This document shows positions 42,699 through 45,179 of a stretch of DNA of 45,179 nt, piece after piece (positions within the stretch are counted from its first letter, which is position 1; every line of letters starts with the position of its first letter). Below the pieces are notes generated by a model, which was not told the origin of the DNA, searched no databases, and saw only the letters and a program-made list of their open reading frames with translations. This stretch comes from Rhodocyclaceae bacterium (GTDB lineage: Bacteria > Pseudomonadota > Gammaproteobacteria > Burkholderiales > Rhodocyclaceae). The stretch spans positions 1-45,179 of the forward strand of contig JANXRC010000097.1 in assembly GCA_025353195.1 (NCBI GenBank), in the 5' to 3' direction. A program made the position numbers and the translations under genes.

Positions 42699-44387
42699 CT
42701 AACGGTAGCCAATGAGTCGGGCAAGCTCGAAAAACACTGTGTTGTCGAGCCCACGTGAAAAGTCGGCGCTGACGGTACGGCGATAGAAGGGACTCAGGTC
42801 GACTCCTACGCTGAGGCCGATGATCTCAATGGCACCTTCGCGTTCGCGGCGGGCCACGATCTCCCGCAGATGCCGGTCCAGATAGAAGGTGTCGTTGGCG
42901 AGCGCGGTGGCGCTGTCCATCGGGCAGCCGTCGGAAATCACGATGAGGATGCGGCGGCCGGCGTCCTGCGCCAGCAGCCGGTCGCAGGCCCAGTCCACGG
43001 CCTCGCCGTCGATGCCCTCGCGGAACAGGTCGGCCTTGAACAGCGCGGCGATGTCGCCTCGCGAGCGCCGCCAGTTGCGCGTTGCATCCTTGAACACCAG
43101 GTGGCAGGTTTCGTTGAGGCGCCCCGGCCACGGCGGGCGGCCCTGGGCCAGCCATTCGCGATGGGGGCGGCCGCCGTTCCATGCGCCGGTGGTGAAACCC
43201 AGCAACTCGGTGTCGACGCCGACCATGTCGAGGCTGCGGACAAGGATGTCGGCCAGCGCCGCCACGGGCTCGATCACCCCCGTCATGGAGCCGGAACAAT
43301 CGATCAGCAGCGTGACCGCCGCATCCGCTGCGGGCTTTGCCCGCTCGCGCTTGAACACCCGGCTCTCGGCCGGCGAACTGACCAGTTGCGCCAGGCGGCG
43401 GCCATCGATGCGGCCGTCCTCCTCGCCGAACAGCCAGTCGTCGCGTAGCGGCTTGGCCAGGATGGCGCCGAACAGGCGGGCCAGACGCGGCACGTTGATG
43501 CCCTGCCGGGCGATGAAGGCATCGAGCCGCTCGCGGTACTCGCGCAGCAGCGCCTTGCGCACCAGCGTCGCGGCGGAGAGCTCGACGTCGTAGCGGGTGC
43601 TGTAGGCGCGATAGCCGTGACCGGATTCGCCCGGCGCCTTGCTCTCGCCGCCGGCCGCAAGCGGCATGGCGTGGACTTCCTCCTGGTCGAAGTCGAGCAG
43701 CAGGGCCAGGGCACGCGGGTTCTGCTCCGCAGCTTGCTCGCCGGCGGTGTCCTCCTGTTCCGCACGCACCATGGCGCCGACCCGGCGCGCGACGTCCAGC
43801 GCATGCGGCGCGAAGCGGGCCTGGTCGTGGCGCCAGCGGCGCATGCCCGCCAGCGCGGGACCGAGCGCGGGGGCGAGGCCGGCGCGCGTCGCCTCGATCA
43901 GGTCTTCGCTGTCTTCCGGCACCGGCAGGCCGTTCAGGCGCGACCAGCAGACCTGGGCCACGGTATGGAACAGGATGCCGATGCTGCTTTCGGTGACGCC
44001 CGACTCGTGGAACCGGCGCGACCAGGCCGCGAAACGCCGGTGCAGGTTGGCCGCCAGCCCCGGCATGGTTTCCGGCGCCAGGGTTTCCACGCGCAACTGT
44101 TCGAGCAGTTCGAAGACCAGGCGTTCGACCGGGTCGGGCGGGCAGTTCGCGCGGTGCAGCGCGGCATCGGAATGCATCAGGCGCAGCGCCATGCCGTCGG
44201 CACGGGCGCGCAGCGCCGGAAGGCTCTCCGCCTCGGTCTCGACGCGCAAGTGCGGCGCATACGTTCGCAACGGCCTTTCGCCGCGGTGCAGGAGGTGGCC
44301 GCTGTAGTGCAGTTCGCCGTCGCCGGTTAGCGCCCGCAGCGTGGCGGCGCAGGCCTCTTCCATCTTCTGCTGCCGGGGCAGGTTCAT
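42699..44387 (-). CDS. cobT: Cobaltochelatase CobT subunit
   Basis: A 562-aa protein with a C-terminal von Willebrand A domain: MIDAS residues D363, S365 and S367 (LLIDCSGSMTG) and later VISDGCPMDS. The N-terminal half (about 1-330) has the CobT-type helical region (HYSGHLLHRGERPLRTYAPHL) and an acidic middle (RAEQEDTAGEQAAEQ). With CobS it forms the AAA-type chaperone that drives CobN to insert Co2+ into hydrogenobyrinate diamide. The ATG overlaps the cobS stop (ATGA). The frame is open 32 codons upstream inside cobS, but this ATG is the coupled one. A copy of the dispersed 22-bp motif lies near the 3' end. No CobN is in the window. Confidence 0.85.
   Translation of the reverse strand: MNLPRQQKMEEACAATLRALTGDGELHYSGHLLHRGERPLRTYAPHLRVETEAESLPALRARADGMALRLMHSDAALHRANCPPDPVERLVFELLEQLRVETLAPETMPGLAANLHRRFAAWSRRFHESGVTESSIGILFHTVAQVCWSRLNGLPVPEDSEDLIEATRAGLAPALGPALAGMRRWRHDQARFAPHALDVARRVGAMVRAEQEDTAGEQAAEQNPRALALLLDFDQEEVHAMPLAAGGESKAPGESGHGYRAYSTRYDVELSAATLVRKALLREYRERLDAFIARQGINVPRLARLFGAILAKPLRDDWLFGEEDGRIDGRRLAQLVSSPAESRVFKRERAKPAADAAVTLLIDCSGSMTGVIEPVAALADILVRSLDMVGVDTELLGFTTGAWNGGRPHREWLAQGRPPWPGRLNETCHLVFKDATRNWRRSRGDIAALFKADLFREGIDGEAVDWACDRLLAQDAGRRILIVISDGCPMDSATALANDTFYLDRHLREIVARREREGAIEIIGLSVGVDLSPFYRRTVSADFSRGLDNTVFFELARLIGYR
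42761..42782 (+). repeat. Dispersed 22-bp motif, copy in cobT
   Basis: Core AGTCGGCGCT followed by GACGGTACGGCG; antisense to the cobT coding strand near its C-terminal codons. Confidence 0.75.
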
Positions 44388-45179
44388 TGCGGTGCCGGCG
44401 GGAGCATCCAGGATTCGTCGAGTTCGATGTCGAAACAGCGCTGGTAATACTCGGCGACGAGCGGGCGCTCGGCATCGTCGCACTTGTTGAGGAAGGACAG
44501 GCGGAAGGCCAGCACCGGGTCGCGGAAGATTTCGCAGTTCTCGGCCCAGGTGATCACGGTGCGCGGCGACATCAGGGTCGACAGGTCGCCGGTGGCGAAA
44601 CCCTTGCGCGTGAGGTTGGCCAGCGCCACCATGGAGTCGATCAGCTTGCGGCCCTGCTCGTTGTCCTTGCCCGGCACGCGGGCCAGCACGATCGCGCTTT
44701 CTTCCTGCGGCGAAAGATAGTTGAGCGTGGCGACGATGTTCCAGCGGTCGATCTGGGCGTGGTTGAGTAGTTGTGTGCCGTGGTACATGCCCGACAGGTT
44801 GCCCAGTCCCACCGTGTTCGAGGTGGCGAAGAGGCGGAAGCTCGGGTGGGGGCGGATCACGCGGTTCTGGTCGAGCAGGGTGAACTTGCCGTCGCGCTCG
44901 AGGATGCGCTGGATCACGAACATCACGTCGGGCCGGCCGGCATCGTACTCGTCGAAGATCAGCGCCACCGGGCGCTGCAGCGCCCAGGGCACGATGCCTT
45001 CCTGGAATTCCGTGACCTGCAGGCCGTCGCGCAGCACGATGGCATCCTTGCCGACCAGGTCGAGGCGGCTGATGTGGCCGTCGAGGTTCACCCGTACGCA
45101 GGGCCAGTTGAGCCGCGCCGCGACCTGTTCGATGTGGGTCGATTTGCCGGTGCCGTGCATGCCCTGCAGCATCACGCGG
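44384..45179 (-). CDS. cobS: Cobaltochelatase CobS subunit, N-terminus outside the window
   Basis: The C-terminal 264 residues of an AAA+ ATPase. Walker A is GMHGTGKST at about 45130-45160, then AARLNWPCVRVNLDGHISRLDLVGKDAIVLRDG, Walker B ALIFDEYDAGRPDVMFVIQRILE, and the sensor region FRLFATSNTVGLGNLSGMYHGTQ. These are very close to the known CobS sequence. The first in-window Met is internal (preceded by Arg-Val), so the gene continues past 45179. Stop overlaps cobT start by four bases. Confidence 0.9.
   Translation of the reverse strand, partial: RVMLQGMHGTGKSTHIEQVAARLNWPCVRVNLDGHISRLDLVGKDAIVLRDGLQVTEFQEGIVPWALQRPVALIFDEYDAGRPDVMFVIQRILERDGKFTLLDQNRVIRPHPSFRLFATSNTVGLGNLSGMYHGTQLLNHAQIDRWNIVATLNYLSPQEESAIVLARVPGKDNEQGRKLIDSMVALANLTRKGFATGDLSTLMSPRTVITWAENCEIFRDPVLAFRLSFLNKCDDAERPLVAEYYQRCFDIELDESWMLPPAPQ

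Overview
The window looks like a chromosome segment of a high-GC betaproteobacterium, most likely of the Rhodocyclales type. The basis is gene order and gene content: dnaX-ybaB-recR, petABC-sspA-sspB, cimA-leuC-leuD, an AorABC-type tungsten aldehyde oxidoreductase operon as known from Aromatoleum, and a class II (B12-dependent) ribonucleotide reductase. I assigned it by eye without any database search. No phage, insertion sequence or CRISPR array was seen.

Layout. 1-1840 (minus): a truncated K+ channel, a DUF2062 membrane protein and a fumarylacetoacetate-hydrolase-family enzyme. 1931-5484 (plus): a 42-bp tandem repeat leading straight into comEC, then srkA. 5485-6532: palindromic repeats and an alpha/beta hydrolase. 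6652-12173: the AOR operon, consisting of a 4x[4Fe-4S] ferredoxin subunit, the catalytic subunit, two tandem FAD/NADH subunits, a MoaD-like protein and an unknown 91-aa protein. 12281-15689: SRP RNA, a Spy-like periplasmic protein, dnaX, ybaB and recR. 15764-19456: citramalate synthase and isopropylmalate isomerase. 19816-23575: cytochrome bc1 and the SspA/SspB pair. 23609-26680 (minus): a GAF-GAF-PAS adenylate cyclase, a 36-residue-repeat coiled-coil protein and tRNA-Arg(CCT). 26755-31232 (plus): uup and small housekeeping or unknown genes, including an RNase H without a normal start codon. 31305-37197 (minus): nrdJ, ackA and a MaoC-Pta fusion. 37381-42674: a CoA ligase, an acylating aldehyde dehydrogenase, an MFS transporter and a divergent IclR regulator, matching the sau (sulfoacetate utilisation) layout known from Cupriavidus necator. 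42699-45179 (minus): cobT and the end of cobS.

How the genes may work together. The AOR operon would oxidise aldehydes, or reduce acids, with electrons passing through the iron-sulfur subunit to NAD via FAD subunits. The sau-like cluster would import a sulfonate or other acid, activate it to a CoA thioester and reduce it to an aldehyde. Acetyl phosphate produced by a downstream lyase (not in this window) could feed the neighbouring Pta-like protein and AckA. CobST (cobalt insertion into the corrin) fits the cell's need for B12 in NrdJ. A dispersed 22-bp motif with nine copies, built on the core AGTCGGCGCT, runs through the window in and between genes and is explained by none of them.
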